Assembly: GCA_004762155.1 (NCBI GenBank) | Contig: SIHP01000007.1 | Location: 124,001-188,000, forward strand | Direction of reading: 5' to 3' | Length of the DNA: 64,000 nucleotides | From: Flavobacteriaceae bacterium | GTDB lineage: Bacteria; Bacteroidota; Bacteroidia; Flavobacteriales; Flavobacteriaceae | Part shown: positions 31,101 through 39,100 of the stretch, in pieces | Layout of the letters: each line of letters opens with the position of its first letter | How positions within the stretch are numbered: position 1 is the first letter of the stretch | Made by a program: the position numbers and the translations under genes | Notes under the pieces: generated by a model | What the model was told of the DNA's origin: nothing | Database searches by the model: none | The model's input: only the letters and a program-made list of their open reading frames with translations

Positions 31101-33100
31101 GTTTTAGAGGATGATAATTCATCATTATTAATAAAAATATCCTTGTTTATTGATAACGATTTATATAAACTTTCTTCTTTACAAATAATTTTCTGAATTC
31201 CAGCATCTTCAATAATAAAAGACAGTCTATTTGTTGGTAATGATGGATCTAAAGGAACATAAGCACAACCCGCTTTTAATACTCCAATGATGCTGGTAAT
31301 CATATCAAAACCTCTAGTAAATAAAAGACCTATATGAGAACCTTCTTTAATATTTTTAGATTGTAGGTAATTTGCTATTTTGTTAGATTCCTTATCTAAT
31401 GCTTCGTAGCTCATCGTTTTACCATTAAATACTAGAGCAGTTTCTTTAGGGGTTTTAATTAGCTGTTCAGAAAAAACATCAATAATTGATTTGTCTTTTG
31501 GATATAATACATCAGTTGCATTAAAATTAGTTGTTAATATTTCTTCTTCTGTATTTGTAAGAATTGATAAAGAGCCAATGTCTTTATTAATATCATTAAC
31601 AATTGATGTTAATAATTCATTATAATGAATTAACATTTGTTCAATTGTAGACTCATCAAACAAAGCGCTACAATATTCCATGTTTAATGAAATTCCAGAT
31701 AGATTTTTTTCTATGTTTAAAGTTAAATCAAAATTTGAAGTATCTTCTTGATATTGATAAGGTGTTAACCTCAAGTTATCTAATACAAACTCTTCATTTT
31801 CATTTTTAGATTCATCTTGCAATGAAAACATAACTTGAAAAAGAGGAGTCATACTCATATTACGATTTTCAACAACGCTATCTACTATTTTTTCAAAAGG
31901 AGCAAGCTGGTAATCATAACTTTCTAAGGTGGTTTTTTTTATGTTTTGTAAAATTTCTTTAAAGCTAGTATCTTTATTTAAATTAGATCTTAGTGCCAAA
32001 GTGTTTACAAAGAAACCAACAATATCTTCTAATTCAGATTGGGTTCTATTAGCAATAGGTGTTCCTACACAAATATCTTCTTGTCCACTGTATCTAAATA
32101 ACAAAACCTTAAAGGCTGATAATAAAAACATAAATGAAGTAACTCCTTCTTGTTTACATAATATATCAATAGATGAGTTCAAGTTACCTGTTAAATCAAG
32201 TTTTAATGTTGCCCCTTCCGTGTTTTGGATAGTAGGACGTGCATAATCTGTAGGTAAATCTAAAGGAGTAACTGATTTTAATTTCTTTTTCCAATAGTTC
32301 AATTGCGATTCTAAAACATCACCTTCAACATGTTCTCTTTGCCATAAAGCATAATCGGAGTATTTTAATGATTGTTCTTTAGGTTTTCTAACTAAGTTTT
32401 TAGATTCAAAAGTATTGTATAAGTTTACAAAATCTGAAACTAATAAATCTTGAGACCAACCATCAGTAGCAATATGATGTACGACAATTGTTAAGATATA
32501 TTCTTTTTCTCCTAAGTCATATAACTTAGCTCTTAACATATAATCTTTTGATATATTAAAAGGTGTTTTTAAGTAAGAAGAAATGGTACTGTCAATCTCT
32601 TTTTTGTCTTTTAGTTTAACTATTGGTAAAACCCAATTATTAGACGGTATTGTTTCTTGATAACCTTCTCCTTCTTCTGATTTAATTATTGTGCGTAATA
32701 TTTCATGATGATCCACAATAGTTCGTAAAGACCTCTCTAATGCAATAATATTTAAATTTCCTTTTAATTGAAATATAATAGGAATGTGATATGCGATACT
32801 TCCTTGTAATTTATCTGTAAACCACAAACGTTCTTGACTAAAAGATAATGGAATTTTTTTAGAAGAATTATGTTCATAAGAGGTTACTTTAGGTAGTTTA
32901 TTTACCTTATCCCTTCCTTGAAATTTTTCTAAGTACTCAATTATACCAGCTTTGTTTTCTTTTATTTTTAACAGTAAGTCATGATCTATTTTAGTATCAG
33001 AGTTAGCACTTAAAGCACCATTTTTAAGAACTAATTTAACTCCTCTTTCACTAGCTTCTTCTAAAACACTTAAATTATCCAAAATGTTATTTTTCATCAT
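13142..33100 (-). CDS. Giant NRPS: docking-(C-A-T)x6-thioesterase
   Basis: This 6652-residue terminating synthetase begins with a TubC-like docking domain (about 1-65). Six modules follow, with A-domain core motifs near 688, 1770, 2850, 3900, 4937 and 5990 and carrier serines near 1072, 2152, 3228, 4283, 5320 and 6365. The terminal thioesterase (nucleophile motif GYSMG, His in GNHYS) starts near 6423. Codes read by hand against PheA positions: DGYFLGVTYK (Ile-like), DVWHISLIDK twice (Ser), DAFWLGGTFK (Val), DLSKMGHIGK (Asp-like), DAYTVAAVCK (Phe/aromatic). The C domains of modules 2 and 3 open YPLAPLQEG and carry HHIIVDH and HHIILDH, resembling dual condensation/epimerisation domains that would make the upstream Ile and Ser D-configured. 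Module 4 has GIHS and module 6 GGQS in place of the usual GGHS. No internal stop was found. Confidence 0.95.
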   Translation of the reverse strand: MMKNNILDNLSVLEEASERGVKLVLKNGALSANSDTKIDHDLLLKIKENKAGIIEYLEKFQGRDKVNKLPKVTSYEHNSSKKIPLSFSQERLWFTDKLQGSIAYHIPIIFQLKGNLNIIALERSLRTIVDHHEILRTIIKSEEGEGYQETIPSNNWVLPIVKLKDKKEIDSTISSYLKTPFNISKDYMLRAKLYDLGEKEYILTIVVHHIATDGWSQDLLVSDFVNLYNTFESKNLVRKPKEQSLKYSDYALWQREHVEGDVLESQLNYWKKKLKSVTPLDLPTDYARPTIQNTEGATLKLDLTGNLNSSIDILCKQEGVTSFMFLLSAFKVLLFRYSGQEDICVGTPIANRTQSELEDIVGFFVNTLALRSNLNKDTSFKEILQNIKKTTLESYDYQLAPFEKIVDSVVENRNMSMTPLFQVMFSLQDESKNENEEFVLDNLRLTPYQYQEDTSNFDLTLNIEKNLSGISLNMEYCSALFDESTIEQMLIHYNELLTSIVNDINKDIGSLSILTNTEEEILTTNFNATDVLYPKDKSIIDVFSEQLIKTPKETALVFNGKTMSYEALDKESNKIANYLQSKNIKEGSHIGLLFTRGFDMITSIIGVLKAGCAYVPLDPSLPTNRLSFIIEDAGIQKIICKEESLYKSLSINKDIFINNDELSSSKTSLPKAIIRNLDSTAYVMYTSGTTGTPKGIMITDENVLTLVYDQNAIQIKSSDKVLQWSNYAFDGSTYEIFGSLLSGASLHLVENSSAANIVDLSKIIEKEKLTVVFITTALFNSFVDYDLSVLSGLRKLLFGGEKVSLNHVKKAYNHLGSDILIHVYGPTETTTYATYHCVNSIPENSYTIPIGKPLSNTQTYILNTNKNLVPVGVIGELYIGGTGVAKGYLNREDLTSERFIINPFKKKGHLYRTGDLVRWLKDGTIEFVGREDNQVKIRGYRIELGEIENILFKYKPVLNCCVLAKEDTKGNKRLVGYVVTENNFDQEAAQDFLKESLPDYMTPNIWVELDNIPLTSNGKINKKALPSPDMSNISTSEYVAPRNEKEEQVSKVWQELLGLEKIGVYDNFFELGGHSLLIIKLLAELQKYKLHAEVRDVFANPTISEFVLKLEEGKDNYIVPENKIEENCNYLTPEMLPLIDFNQSSLNTIMDAVPGGATNIQDIYPLAPLQEGIYFHYLMSGKDNGDVYVLPSLLSFSSLEKRAQFIEALSFVINRHDVLRTCILSDNIPHPVQVVLREVDLTPEKIILKGEQSIAEELQEIVDQGKQRIDLSKAPLLQLKTAEDIENDQYFVLLNQHHIIVDHVSLEKITEEILIYIEGNGETLEKPALYRNFIGHTLHQQATNNSEQYFKQRFETIEEPTLPFGLHDIQGDGIEVQEANLELSKEFSEKILQTANDLQMGPAAIFHAAFGLVVGICSHRYEQAVFGTVLSGRLQGVAGAERSLGLFINTLPLVCNLNTNVAEYLHEVQKELSGLLPYEQTSLTDIQGWSNVDRQLPLFSGILNYRHSEKENNSESVNTDIEVLVDKERTNYPFSLNVDDFGKGEEFMLTMQVHEKLDPKRVLSYVEKALHQIIDNITNDFIKVTDLSIVSVEEKDTLLTVFNNTHQNYPTNITLVDLFESQVQKTPNAIAAIFEKEELTYKQLNEKSNQLANYLIANGTKPEDLIGISLDRSINMLIGVLGIIKAGAAYVPIDPSLPNDRIAYIIENAKIKLLITTQNEASIFDSNNLIKTIFLDNHWNEIQKEAIQNLSGLCSPSQLAYVIYTSGSTGKPKGVMNEHGGVVNRLLWTQSQYNLTPEDRILQKTSFSFDVSVWELFWANQSGATLVFAKPEGHKDARYLKEIIEAQKITTIHFVPSMLRVFLSEISLGDCPTLKRVICSGEALKLDDAIVFKEKFKNVQLENLYGPTEAAIDVTSWSVPLEENIDKIVIGKPVANTQIYILNNSAELLPIGAVGELCIGGIQVARGYLNNEKLTQEKFVENPFKKEERLYKTGDLARWLPDGNIDFIGRLDDQVKIRGYRVELGEIESVLLQYNTIENCCVLAKKDSLGSDRLVGYAVGDNLDKQQLENFLRETLPDYMVPRIWVFLDKMPVSNSGKIAKKALPNPEIGDLSTSEYIAPRNEKEEKIAEIWQQLLGLEKIGVYDNFFELGGHSLLIVKLIAELQKYELHAEVRDVFANPTISEFVLKLEDDKDYYIVPENKIKENCNYLTPEMLPLIDFNQSSLNTIMDNVPGGTSNIQDIYPLAPLQEGIYFHYLMSGKNEGDVYVIPSLLSFSSLEKRTQFIEALSFVINRHDVLRTCILSDNIPYPVQVVLREVDLTPEKIILKGEQSIAEELQEIVDQGKQRIDLSKAPLLQLKTAEDVGKDEYYVLLNRHHIILDHVSLEKITEEIAIYTDGNKETLEKPALYRTFIGHTLHQQATNNSEQYFKERFETIEEPTLPFGLHDIQGDGIEVLETSLELPKEFSEKILQTANDLQMGPAAIFHAAFGLVVGICSHRYEQAVFGTVLSGRLQGVAGAERSLGLFINTLPLVCNLNTNIAEYLHEVQKELSGLLPYEQTSLTDIQGWSNVDRQLPLFSGILNYRHSEKDDATELENNGIEVIAGKERTNYPFSLNVDDFGKEDGFMLTVKVDKKLDPKCVLSYVEKALHQIIDNITNDFIKVTDLSIVSVEEKDTLLNVFNNTHQNYPTNITLVDLFESQVQKTPNAIAAIFEKEELTYKQLNEKSNQLANYLIANGTKPEDLIGISLDRSINMLIGVLGIIKAGAAYVPIDPSLPNDRIAYIIENAKIKLLITTQNEASIFDSNNLIKTIFLDNHWNEIQKEAIQNLSGLCSPSQLAYVIYTSGSTGKPKGVMNEHGGVVNRLLWTQSQYNLTPEDRILQKTSFSFDVSVWELFWANQSGATLVFAKPEGHKDARYLKEIIEAQKITTIHFVPSMLRVFLSEISLGDCPTLKRVICSGEALKLDDAIVFKEKFKNVQLENLYGPTEAAIDVTSWSVPLEENIDKIVIGKPVANTQIYILNNSAELLPIGAVGELCIGGIQVARGYLNNEKLTQEKFVENPFKKEERLYKTGDLARWLPDGNIDFIGRLDDQVKIRGYRVELGEIESVLLQYNTIENCCVLAKKDSLGSDRLVGYAVGDNLDKQQLENFLRETLPDYMVPRIWVFLDKMPVNITGRIAKTELPNPNIGDLSTYVAPTNKEEKELAIIWEELLNLDKIGVYDNFFELGGHSILATRLVSRIRENFHIKISLKDIFNNAVLNDLAKLIANSKPEETYKSIQKAPFQQNYDVSHAQKRMWILNKLDENKTNYNIPHAIQLIGKIDVKFLNEAIQAIINKYEILRTLFITEHSLPRQKILTNYEYKINFLDLNKEENTIHKAKEIAKKQASIIFDLEQKPPFEITLLKLEDKKFVFLFTLHHIISDGWSTQILLKEIIKNYNALKQNKTIENSLLKIQYKDYAYWQNNLLNDKKSSLLKNYWNTKFSNEITLLELPLDYPRSNKEISIGAIKERLLSDTLHSQIKNCANKNNTTVFTVLTTLVKTLLYRYTGQNDIIIGTPISGRDHIELEDQIGLYVNTLAIRSNIKGNSSFETTLLEVKNNLLEAYEYQLYPFNKLVEDLNIEPSENRNPLFDVMVTMEETQSTEENLQNNSFEVAEFEQNHASDKFDLLFSFSEENDALTLRVDYKSNLFNNEKIKQLLLHFEQIATHCISNPTETIQSFNYLNKDQQVQLDSFKGTSTIHKEWKSVVDEFVSQVYKTPNAIALVDETTSYTYLELHKKTNKIANLLLEKHKIKANEIVAILCDRTASYICNMLGVLKAGGSYLPLEKTFTHEYIDGLLKQTKSRVVLVDHEIKNTITKDVDFLQITDTSLENYNNDFLNINNQITLNSLAYVMFTSGTTGTPKGVMINHLNIIRLVKDTNYIQLSQNDKILQTGSLSFDAATFEIWGPLLNGGEVHIIKLKNLLNVTYLQKAILERGITKMWFTSSWFNQLVDIKASLFKSLKQVLVGGERLSPMHIEKVKKENPKLSITNGYGPTENTTFSICGEIGLEDINNIPLGYPITNTTVYILDKNQLPVPVGVSGEIYLGGLGLGSGYLNDQEKTAETFIKPTLIKEPLLYKTGDLGRWMNDGRITFHGRTDDQLKIRGYRIELSGILNVVHKHNAIKDVDLLALKLTNNSDKDIVMYYTTVDDVSENELKAHLKNELPSYMVPSYFIEMEKLPLNKNGKVDRKKLPKPEVQLINSTNNYTSPSSLTETSLVKLLSRLLNLKENEISITANFFELGIHSLKAIALVAQIKEELKIDIAYSKMFSFASIKELSNYIENKEQSSEIIIEKASEKELYPVSSAQKRMYTLYKMNPESLAYNIPETIVFSKEYSKTQIEKACNLLINRHESLRTNFVMKGGEIFQKINKKTNILLEIINESELQKALLIFVKPFNLDNESLIRIGYLEDKKTLLLDIHHSITDGTSQEIIHQELLDLLDDKELSPVPFQFKDYTEWLYLPTQQDKLKQQKTYWKNRFNNEVPDLKLPLDFRRTTHQNYEGKTIQFKLKLKDVRFLKELGTKQNTTIYTNVLSVWSILLSKLGAVEDIVIGTPVLGRTHQKIMNTVGMFVNTVPVRLKPKGNETFISYLKQVKQNTLNDFENQEYPLEDILDTINYITNVSRNPLFDTMFSIINDETSIFDTSSITTKGIISEKKSGVKFDINLKIADLGNDIICDLDYKTTLFNEKTIQGIVERFHQFLNIFRENPSTQLNLVDALLASELEEIVEKVNDTTVVFENRNKTIDQLFTENAIKHPNKLGVADANNRLSLKEVDEKSTKLASHIVSKGATNSLIAIYMEPSVDVIISILAIFKSGSAYIPIDTELPSERIQHVLQDSGATCILSPKKYQKEINFKGNWIDTEDETSWTFTNKLEKSLNSSEKLAYIIYTSGSTGKPKGVRIAQYQLGNYVQWFTQQLNYNHKDNSVLLSSFAFDLGHSSVFPTLANGGSLHLLKKEEYLDIDYLNNYLNKEKISFIKGTPTLFSLIINDSYFDPNSLIHLRHLMLGGEAIIYKDLTTFFNYYPDKKVINHYGPTEATIGCIVKPLSKENYHEIKRSSIIGRPISNMNVYILDKHLKPVAPGVLGQLYLSGIAISEGYHNKPDLTKEQFISNPFIEGKTMYATGDLASWSSNYEVEFKGRVDDQLKIRGYRVELGEISKAINTIDFVQKSSILITTENEQKSLVAFVESKETEKVNEVRTILEKSLPSYMIPNLIIPIDKIPATANGKTDKKALAKLIENDKQKIEEPTSETELLITQLWNAVLNSNQNDINANFFLLGGHSLRALKLIGKIEQQLRKKISLKDFFSNPTIKEIAKKIDNTNEVSYANIQPATKRASYPLSHSQKRLWMLQEFSDTKVAYNVPKTFHLKGKLNIEAIDKAFEFIFNKHEILRTTFKEVKGEPQQFITPIDEFKKPVEFENLTIKEKERENFISDISNIPFNLSEGPLASVKVFKINNLEHILFINLHHIISDGWSATILLNELCDYYNALVAEEEFTLADLTIQYKDYAVWQEQQFEDKSFQNHKTYWKNKLSGELTRFSLPTTYPKTKKTKNQGKSLSHLIDKNLINKLTSKTTELNTSFYMLLLAAFKTLAYRYTLQNDIIIGTIVAGREKEELTNQLGFYVNTIAQRTRINEEASFAELLQTLKDNLLESVAHQYYPFDQVINDLGITKIEHNSPLFDVMFVHQNNEELDESVALSGLEVTGLEGSLNESKFDASFVTKETQEGLQIFVEYNAALYSHEFLNQFLKHYETLLKCIENNIETPINQLNYLEEDNELLVTHFNDTYTPKNYSTIHEIIEQKVLEQPNKTAIVTENISLTYLELNEKANALANYINEKYNPKPDAIIAFTMARSEWQIISILAILKAGAAFLPIDAKLPENRKNIILEDSQPLFVICDATFLPKTETLSFETLNNLKEILLKHNTKNLNKKVIANNLAYVIYTSGSTGKPKGVLIEHKGNINMVTDQITQLKITTEDKCLQFASISFDASVYEICIALYAGSTLVLTTDDIIANPLQFTNYITEKEVTFATLPPAYLSSLDNTKLTNLQTIVTAGETPNDIDAKYFSKKINYFNAYGPTEYSVCATLYKVTGNEKVIPIGKPLQNTQIYILDDHMNSMPIGSWGEIHLAGHGIARGYINRPDKNKEVFLDNPFKTETKLYKTGDIGRWLKDGTIEFNSRSGDMIKIRGYRVEKGEIVSTLLMNPNIKETAVSFNEKQQNLTAYVVNENAISAEEIKKYLSDELPAYMIPTFIIELDKIPLTTNGKIDHKQLNTISKTKKELLVETEFILPKNEMEEKLLAIWKEVLGTNVISTTDNFFEIGGQSISAMKLIGSIWTSFQKELLLRDFLLNPTIKDLSEILQNYSNKNHSLIVSLNETQDQIAPLFMIPPVIGSSMIYRPLAQEFSKHKIACYGVQYKGFDIDEELDTGIESMAKNMVNEITPYLEKEKTNMILGYSMGALLATEIIAEVEMKGYKTKLILIDKDPKNSFSELFTDEKNLLKDNTYVNQIVNDHLQEFALPEFSKSRVSKLIRNNINLLTKYKGFGGKIESEILAIEAKDNGKKNRMLGWKNSTNGKLSHTILKGNHYSILNNKNQILQVILGFINQKNQTL
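23586..25177 (-). repeat. Near-identical A-domain duplication, copy in module 3
   Basis: This 1592-base stretch matches 26823-28414 (offset 3237). The only difference I found is T versus G at 25065/28302, an Asn/Thr change. It covers the end of the C domain, the whole Ser-type A domain and most of its C-terminal subdomain. Flanks diverge sharply at the left end; at the right end similarity continues through the C domain at lower identity. Confidence 0.9.
26823..28414 (-). repeat. Near-identical A-domain duplication, copy in module 2
   Basis: This is the partner of 23586-25177. Such identity in DNA, including third codon positions, indicates a very recent module duplication or ongoing gene conversion. 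It is also a place where short-read assemblies could collapse or expand. Confidence 0.9.
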
Positions 33101-33106
33101 CGAGTC

Positions 33107-36100
33107 CTATATTTCAATTGTTACGTTAAATTCTTGCGTTTCTCCTTTTTCAACTGTATTCAATTCTTGGAATCTTATATAAGAAGACAATTCTTCTATC
33201 GTTTTAAATTCAAATACATCTTTAATAGCGAGTTCAATGGATAATTTTTCTCTTATCAGAGAAACGAGTTGAGTTACCAACAATGAATGTCCTCCTAGCT
33301 CAAAGAAATCATCATAAACACCTATCTTATTCACATTTAATAATTGTTCCCATATAAGCACTAAACTTTCTTCTGTATCGTTCCTAGGAGCAACATATTC
33401 TTTAGTAGATGCAGTATTTAAATCAGGTTCTGGGAGTAATTTTTTATCAATCTTACCACTACTATTTAAAGGCATTTCAGTTAGAGTTATCCATAATTTT
33501 GGAACCATATATTCAGGAAGTTCAGATTTTAGATATTGTTCCAAAACTTGATTTTCTATATCATTTTTCTTAACGATATATCCTATTAAATAATTTGTTC
33601 CATCAGCGTCTTTTATAGAAATAACACAACAATCAAAAATATTTTCGTTTTTTAATATTGTATTTTCTATTTCTCCAAGTTCAATTCTATAACCTCTTAT
33701 TTTTACTTGATGATCTAGTCTTCCAACGAATTCTATATTTCCATCAGGCAACCATTTGGCTAAATCTCCTGTTTTATATAATCGCAATCCTTTTTTAAAT
33801 GGATGTGTTATAAATTTTTCTTTGGTGAGCTCTTCGTTGTTTAAATAGCCTCTTGCTAATCCTGCTCCAGAGACACATAATTCTCCTATAACACCTATAG
33901 GTAATAGGGATTGTGATTTATCCAATATATAAGCTTCTGTATTTGGAATTGGTTTTCCTATGGATACTGAATTAGAAATGTTTCCTTCAAAAGTTGTAGC
34001 ACAAATACTAGATTCTGTAGGTCCGTAAGCATTTACGTAATGTCCTCCTTGTGCTTTAAATAGTTTAACTTGTTCTAAAGGAGCTTCTTCACCACCAGTT
34101 ACTAGTGTTTGTAGTTTTTTTAAATCCGTTACATTTAATATTTTTAAATATGCTGGAGGTATAACAGCACAGTCTATTAAATTAGAATTTAAGAAATTAA
34201 TAAAATAATTAATATCAGTTTTCTTATGATCTTCTATAATATATAGGTTCCCTCCACCAAGTATAGATAAAAGAATTTCCCAAATAGAAGCATCAAAACA
34301 CTGATTTGCAAATTGTAAACATCGAGTACCTTCTGTGATGCGAAAAGTTGGTATTTGAGCTAAAATAGTATTTACTATTCCTTTATGTTCTATCATTACT
34401 CCTTTGGGCTTACCTGTGCTACCAGAAGTGTAAATAACATAAGCTAAGTTGTTAATAGAAATATTTACATTAATAGGAGTAGAGGAGTAAGAGTTTGATG
34501 TTTTTTGATATTCCTCTATAAAAATATCATCAATAATTATTTTACAGTTACTATCATTTTCTATATAATTGATTCGTTCCTGTGGATAATTAGGATCTAT
34601 AGGAAGATATACTCCTCCAGATTTTAAAATTCCTAATAATGCTATAATTAACCATTCACTACGTTCTATTTTAACAGCTATTAAATCCTCTGTTTTTATC
34701 TCTTTGTTTTTCAAAAGATAATGAGCGAATTTATTAGAAGCTTGATCTAAATCGTTATAAGTAAAAGACGTTTCTTTATACGTAACTGCTACTAAATTTG
34801 GTATTTTAGAAACACATTTATTAAACAAATCAACTAATGTTTGATTTTTAGCGTAATTAGTTGTTGTGCTATTAAAGTCGTCTAACAATATTTTAGATTC
34901 TTTTGAACTTAATATTTCTAGGTCACTTATTTTTTGAGAAGGATTTTCAACTATAGCTTTTAATAATTGAATATAATGCGTTCCTAATCTTTCAATGGTA
35001 GCTGCCTTAAATAGAGATTTCCTATATTCAATTTCTAATATTATTTTATTTTGATTAGAATCTTCTTCTATTAAAAAATGTAAATCTGATAAGACTTGTA
35101 AATGATTCTGTTTTAATAATTCAACATCTAAATTTCCTAATACAATTTCTTTAAGATCAGGTGTGTTTTGTAGTGTGAATAAAACTTGATGTAAAGGGCT
35201 TCTACTTAGATCTCTTTGTTTTGTAGTTGCTTCTAGAACCTTTTCAAATGGCACATCTTGATTATTATAAGCGTTTAAAGAAGTGTTTTTAACTTCAGTT
35301 AAAAAATCTTTGAAATTTATGTCAGGTTTTACGTTATTTCTCAAGACAATCATATTTACAAAAAAGCCAATCAAGTTTTCTAAGTCCTGATTTACTCTTC
35401 CAGCAATTGGAGTTCCTACACAAATATCTTTTTGACCTGAGTATTTATATAGAAGGATTTTAAAAGCAGAAAGCAAAGTCATATATAATGTACTTCCATT
35501 ACCAGAACTTAACTGTTTTAGTTTTTCAGATAATTCTTTATCAATATAAAGCGTAACAGATTCTCCTTCATTATTTTGATTTTTTGATCTTAAATAATCA
35601 GTAGGAAGTTCAAGAGTTGTTACATCTTTTAAGTTCTCTTTCCAGTAAGTTATTTGACGATCTAGTTTAGTTTTATTTTTCTGTTGCCATAAAATATAAT
35701 CAGAATATTGAATAGGTAATCTAGGTAAGTCTGTTGTTGTATTGTTTAATCCAGCGTTATAGAAAGCTAATAATTCATCAACTAAAATACTTTCAGACCA
35801 TCCATCTGATGCAATGTGATGCATGACTAAAACTAAAATATTTTCTGTGCTGTTTTGTTGAATTATAGATGCTTTTAGTTTAAAGTCAGTTGCTAAATTG
35901 AAAGGTTCAGAAACAAGTTTTTCAATTTTTGTGTCTAAACAATTATATGTTTCGGTTATGGTATTTAATGTCCAGTTTTCTGTTTCTAAAAAGCTTAAGT
36001 ATGGAATTCCTGAGTCATTTAAAACAATACTTCTTAAGGTTTCGTGTCTATTAATTATAGACTTTAAACTCGTTTCTAAAAGATCAATATTTAAATTTCC

Positions 36101-39100
36101 TTTTAGTTTTATAGTTGCACTAATATTATATTCAGTAGTGTTACCTTGTAAATTATCTATAAACCAAAGGCTTTCTTGTGCAAATGATAATGGAATTTTT
36201 GCTGGTTTTTCTTGAAGTTCAATTTTAGTTGATTCTATTGAAATTAAAGATTGATCTGCGTGTGTAGCCAATTCATTTAATTTTGTGTACACAAACAAAT
36301 TCCGAATATCTAAGTCTATTTTTAATTTTTTAAATATTGCCGATTTTACACGCATTGCTAATAAAGAATGGCCACCTTTTTCAAAGAAATCATCATCAGC
36401 ACTTAGCTCGTTTTTTTGAAGAACTTGTTCCCAAATAAGTTTAATTGCTTTTTCAGTTGCTGTTTTGCAAGGAATTATTTCTTTTATAGAATTAGGGTTC
36501 TTATTAGAGTGTTCTTTGTAAAGAGTAATTAGTTTTTTCTCATCAACTTTATCGCTAAGGTTTTGCGGAATTACATCTACAAAACAATATTCCGTTGGTT
36601 GCATATAATATGGCAACCCTTTAGCACATTCTTCAAATAATACTGCTTTTAACAGTTCTTCTTCAGTTAAGTTTTTATATTCTTTTATAACAAAAGCAAT
36701 TAAAGAAATATCTGAAGGTGATTTCTTATAAGCTATAACAGCTACATTTTCAACAACATCATTTTCTCTTATAAAAGCTTCTATTTCTCCAAGCTCAACT
36801 CTATTTCCTCTAATTTTAACTTGCCTGTCTTTTCTTCCTAAAAACTCTAAATTTCCATCAGGTAACCACCTTCCTAAATCACCTGTTTTATACATGGTTT
36901 CCCCTAAAGTATTTAAAAAAGGATTTGGTTTAAAGCTATGTGCTGTTTTTTCTGGTTCTTTAAAATATCCAGCTCCAACACCAACACCAGAAACACAAAT
37001 TTCTCCTGCAACTCCAACTGGAATTAGTTTTTCATTGTCATCTAACACAAAAATATTCATATTGTGAATTGGCTTACCAATAGGAACTTTTGGGGTATGT
37101 TCTGGCAACATGCTTGTTATTTCATATTGGGTAATATCATCTGAAGCTTCACAAGGACCATAACCATTTAAGACTTTACAGGTGGGAAATAATTGTAACC
37201 AGTTATTAACTAGTTTTACTGGAATTTCTTCACCAACCATCATCATCCATTTTAATGAAGATAATATGTTTTGTTGCGATTTTAATTCTAAAATATGATC
37301 TACAAATCCAATTAAATAAGAAGGAACAAACTCCGCAATAGTTACGTTGTGTTCTTTCATTAAATTAAGTGTTTTTTGGTAGTCTAATACATCATCTTTG
37401 TCAGCAATTAAAACATTACCACCTTTTAAAAGTGGTGCTAAAATTTGCCAAACAGAAATATCAGAAGCGATACTTGCACTTTGTAAAAAACAAAATCCAT
37501 CTTGTAAGTCTAATGCTTTATATTCTGCTAATATGTGATTGATTGCACCATCGTAACGTGTAATAGCTCCTTTTGGTTTTCCAGTAGAACCAGAAGTGTA
37601 TAACATATATGCCCAATCTGTAATTGCATTTACATTTTCTGGGTTTTTGGTACTGTTTTTTTCAATATGATTTTTGTTGCTTATAATAAGATCATTATGT
37701 GTGCTTTTAATAGTTCCATTAATGCATAAAATTTGGTTTAAATTAATGCTAAAAACACCAGTGTCTGTTAATTTAGTTAACCAGTCTGTATCACTTATTA
37801 ATGCTTTAATTTCTCCATCTTTAATTAACTCTAAGGTTCTTGTTGCTGGATTTTGGGTGTCTAATGGAACATAAATTCCTCCTGCTTTAAATATTCCGAA
37901 TAGAGCAGCAATTAAATCTGGACATCTGTTTAAATGTAAGCCAACAAAACTTCCTTTTTCAAGTCCGTTTTTTAGTAAAGTATTGGCTATTTTATTTGCT
38001 TTAGTATTTAGTTGTTTGTAAGTCCATTTTTGTTTGTTATGAATAACGGAAATACTATCTTCATTTAAAAAAGTTTGGTTTTCAAACAATACATTTACTG
38101 GTTCTGTATTGTTTAAATCTATTTCTTTTTGATTAAAATGATGTAATAATTCTTTTGTATCTTCATCAGAAACAAAATTTAATTCATGTATTTTTTTGGC
38201 TGGATTTTCTGTGAATTGATGTACTAGAATTTCAAAAGTTGTAGCTATTTTTTTTACATAAGATGGTTCATAATCATTTGCATTATAGTAAAAAGTAAGC
38301 TTTATTTCTTCTGCCAATTCTACATCCACATCAAAATCGTAATTGGTACGATCAAATGCATCTACATTAGAAATTTTAAAAAGTTGATCGCTTTCATCCT
38401 CATCATTAATTTCTGAAAGCGGATAGTTTTCAAAAGCAATAACATGTTTTATCAAGTCTGTTTTTAAATTTGTCTCATTCTGAATTTCTGCTAAAGAATT
38501 ATAATGATGCGGCATTCCATCTAAAAAATCTTCATGATTTTTTTTTGCTAATGCGATTAATGTATCTTCATTAGTATAGTGAAAACGAACAGGGATTGTA
38601 TTAATAAATAACCCCAAACATCTTTCTACTCCTTTTAACTCTGCTGGTCTTCCAGAAACTACATTTCCATAAACAACATCATTAGAATTACTATATTTTG
38701 CTAATAAAAGACCCCATATTGTTTGAAAAACATCATTTTGAGTAATATTGTGATCTTTTACAATTAAGGTTAGTTTTTCAGAAGTTTGCTTGCTGAATTT
38801 AATAGTATATTGTGGATTTTTTAATTCTGAAAAATCACGGGTTATTATTTTAGGTATTTCAGCAATATGATCGTATTCGTTTAGGTAAGTTTTCCAATAA
38901 TTTTTACTCTCAGACGCGTCTTTCTTTTCTAACCATTTTACGTAACTATCAAAATGAATAGGTTCTGGTAAGTCAAGAGGTGTATTGTTGTTTAAGCTGT
39001 CATATATTTTACCTAATTCTTCTACTAAAATAGCATGACACCAACCATCTAACAGAATATGATGATAACTCCATAAGAAGTCATAAACTGTTTCAGATTT